Source of the DNA: Ignavibacteriales bacterium
GTDB lineage: Bacteria > Bacteroidota > Ignavibacteria > UBA10030
Length of the DNA: 13,793 nucleotides
Assembly: GCA_016218005.1 (NCBI GenBank)
Contig: JACRFF010000346.1
Span: 1-13,793, forward strand
Direction of reading: 5' to 3'
Position numbers and translations under genes: made by a program. The notes under the pieces were generated by a model, which worked only from the letters and a program-made list of their open reading frames with translations, did not search any database and was not told the DNA's origin. This document shows, piece after piece, positions 13,041 through 13,793 of this stretch (its first letter is position 1; the number at the start of each line of letters is the position of its first letter).

Positions 13041-13793
13041 CTACTGAATGGCAACGTGGATATCGAGACCGCCTTCGTTTGTCGTGGAGCCGGGAATTTT
13101 GGAACCGCCGTTATCGGGAGCGATTTTTGTGTAACGATAGTACGCGGAAGCCGTGACGCGGGCGCTCAGCGTGTACCGAATGCGCGGCTCCATCGTCGAG
13201 CGCGTCGAACCTTCGAGCGGTTGGCCTTCCGAAAGGTAAATGTTCTTGAAGTCGTACTGGCGGCGCGAACTTTGGGAATTGGTGTACGAAAAACTAATGT
13301 CGATGTCGTTGGAGAGCGAGAGTCCGAAAAACGGAATCTCGAATCCGGACCTGCTGAAGTTTGCCGTTACGCTGATATCGGTTTGGTCGCTTTGAACAAC
13401 GTTCTGGCCCGACGGCACGAGGTCATAGCTCGTGGAAAGCCCGTAGCGGAAGGTTGCCCCAAAGTTTCCTTTGATGAAGTCCTTGAATCCGAGATTCACG
13501 CCGGCTAACGGAGCAAAATTGTATCCGATGGTTTGGCTTTCCGTGATTTCATCGCCGGCAGGCGCAATGCGCCAACGCCGTTTGTAGTTGGAGTTGTATG
13601 CATGGTCCAACGAAACGCGGGACGCAAACGCACTGAAGAGGGGCAATTTTTCCAGTCCATCCCAGTGGAATGACCAGTTTGCCCGCGGCGCCAGTTGGCC
13701 GAAAATCTTCGTGAGCAAGGGCATGCCTTCCATGCCGCTAACGAACGCCTCCGACAATTTCGATTCGAGCGTAGACTGCGCGTTCAGTGGATC
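13041..13793 (-). CDS. sprA: SprA (Sov), T9SS outer-membrane translocon, C-terminal part only
   Basis: The frame is open through the right window edge, so only the last 250 residues of a protein that is normally over 2000 residues are seen; the TTG at 13757 is internal. The segment matches the SprA C-terminus: PRANWSFHWDGLEKLP, then SRVSLDHAYNSNYKRRW, a KGNFGATFRYGLSTSYDL strand pair, SDQTDISVTANFSRSGFEIP, then NDIDISFSYTNSQS and a last IRYTLSARVTASAYYRY region. SprA forms the very large beta-barrel channel through which folded T9SS cargo crosses the outer membrane. It heads the minus-strand run, with porX 68 bp downstream. The identification rests on the DGLEKLP and LDHAYNSNY pattern and on the porX neighbour. 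Confidence 0.9.
   Translation of the reverse strand, partial: DPLNAQSTLESKLSEAFVSGMEGMPLLTKIFGQLAPRANWSFHWDGLEKLPLFSAFASRVSLDHAYNSNYKRRWRIAPAGDEITESQTIGYNFAPLAGVNLGFKDFIKGNFGATFRYGLSTSYDLVPSGQNVVQSDQTDISVTANFSRSGFEIPFFGLSLSNDIDISFSYTNSQSSRRQYDFKNIYLSEGQPLEGSTRSTMEPRIRYTLSARVTASAYYRYTKIAPDNGGSKIPGSTTNEGGLDIHVAIQ

Noticed and set aside
1-13793. CRISPR array, tRNA, rRNA, transposase or phage genes
   Set aside because: No evenly spaced repeats, cloverleaf or rRNA-like sequence, DDE/IS motifs or phage structural genes were found by reading both strands.
13789-13793. Terminal GGATC as a clone or contig boundary (truncated BamHI/Sau3A site)
   Set aside because: Five bases at a window edge can occur by chance and the window cut may be arbitrary.

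Overview
The window looks like a chromosomal piece from a member of the Bacteroidota/Chlorobiota/Ignavibacteriota superphylum, most like Ignavibacteria or Kapabacteria relatives. Three things point there: (i) a secreted protein ending in a type IX secretion (T9SS) sorting domain with the NYPNPFNPST signature; (ii) the C-terminus of SprA (Sov), the giant T9SS outer-membrane translocon; (iii) a complete PorX, the T9SS response regulator with a PglZ effector domain. Many starts lack a strong Shine-Dalgarno sequence, and one TAnnTTTG box is present, which fits that lineage. The assignment comes from reading motifs, not from a database search.

Layout. Positions 1-1520 (+) hold the 3' part of a large T9SS cargo gene. 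Positions 1521-1638 are a short convergent intergenic stretch with inverted repeats. Positions 1639-2063 (-) are a hicBA toxin-antitoxin pair with an ATGA overlap. Positions 2064-2375 are intergenic and mostly a GC-rich array of hairpins; a ~22-nt motif occurs on both sides of hicBA in the same orientation. From 13793 down to 2376, twelve genes all run on the minus strand, close-packed and often overlapping by 4 bases: sprA (partial), porX, tsaE, tsaB, accD, a glmU-like uridylyltransferase, a Wzi-like outer-membrane protein, a GT2 glycosyltransferase, a NodB-type deacetylase, a second GT2, a hotdog thioesterase and an unrecognised envelope protein.

How they may work together. SprA exports cargo across the outer membrane, PorX controls T9SS output, and the cargo protein at the left end carries the matching C-terminal signal. 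tsaE/tsaB (tRNA t6A modification) and accD (malonyl-CoA synthesis) are housekeeping genes inside the run. The downstream block (sugar nucleotidyltransferase, Wzi-like protein, GT2-deacetylase-GT2, thioesterase, envelope protein) looks like a small surface-glycan or glycolipid module. T9SS cargo in studied Bacteroidota is often tethered to a surface lipopolysaccharide, so a link between this module and T9SS is an attractive but unproven hypothesis. No CRISPR array, rRNA, tRNA, transposase or phage gene was seen.
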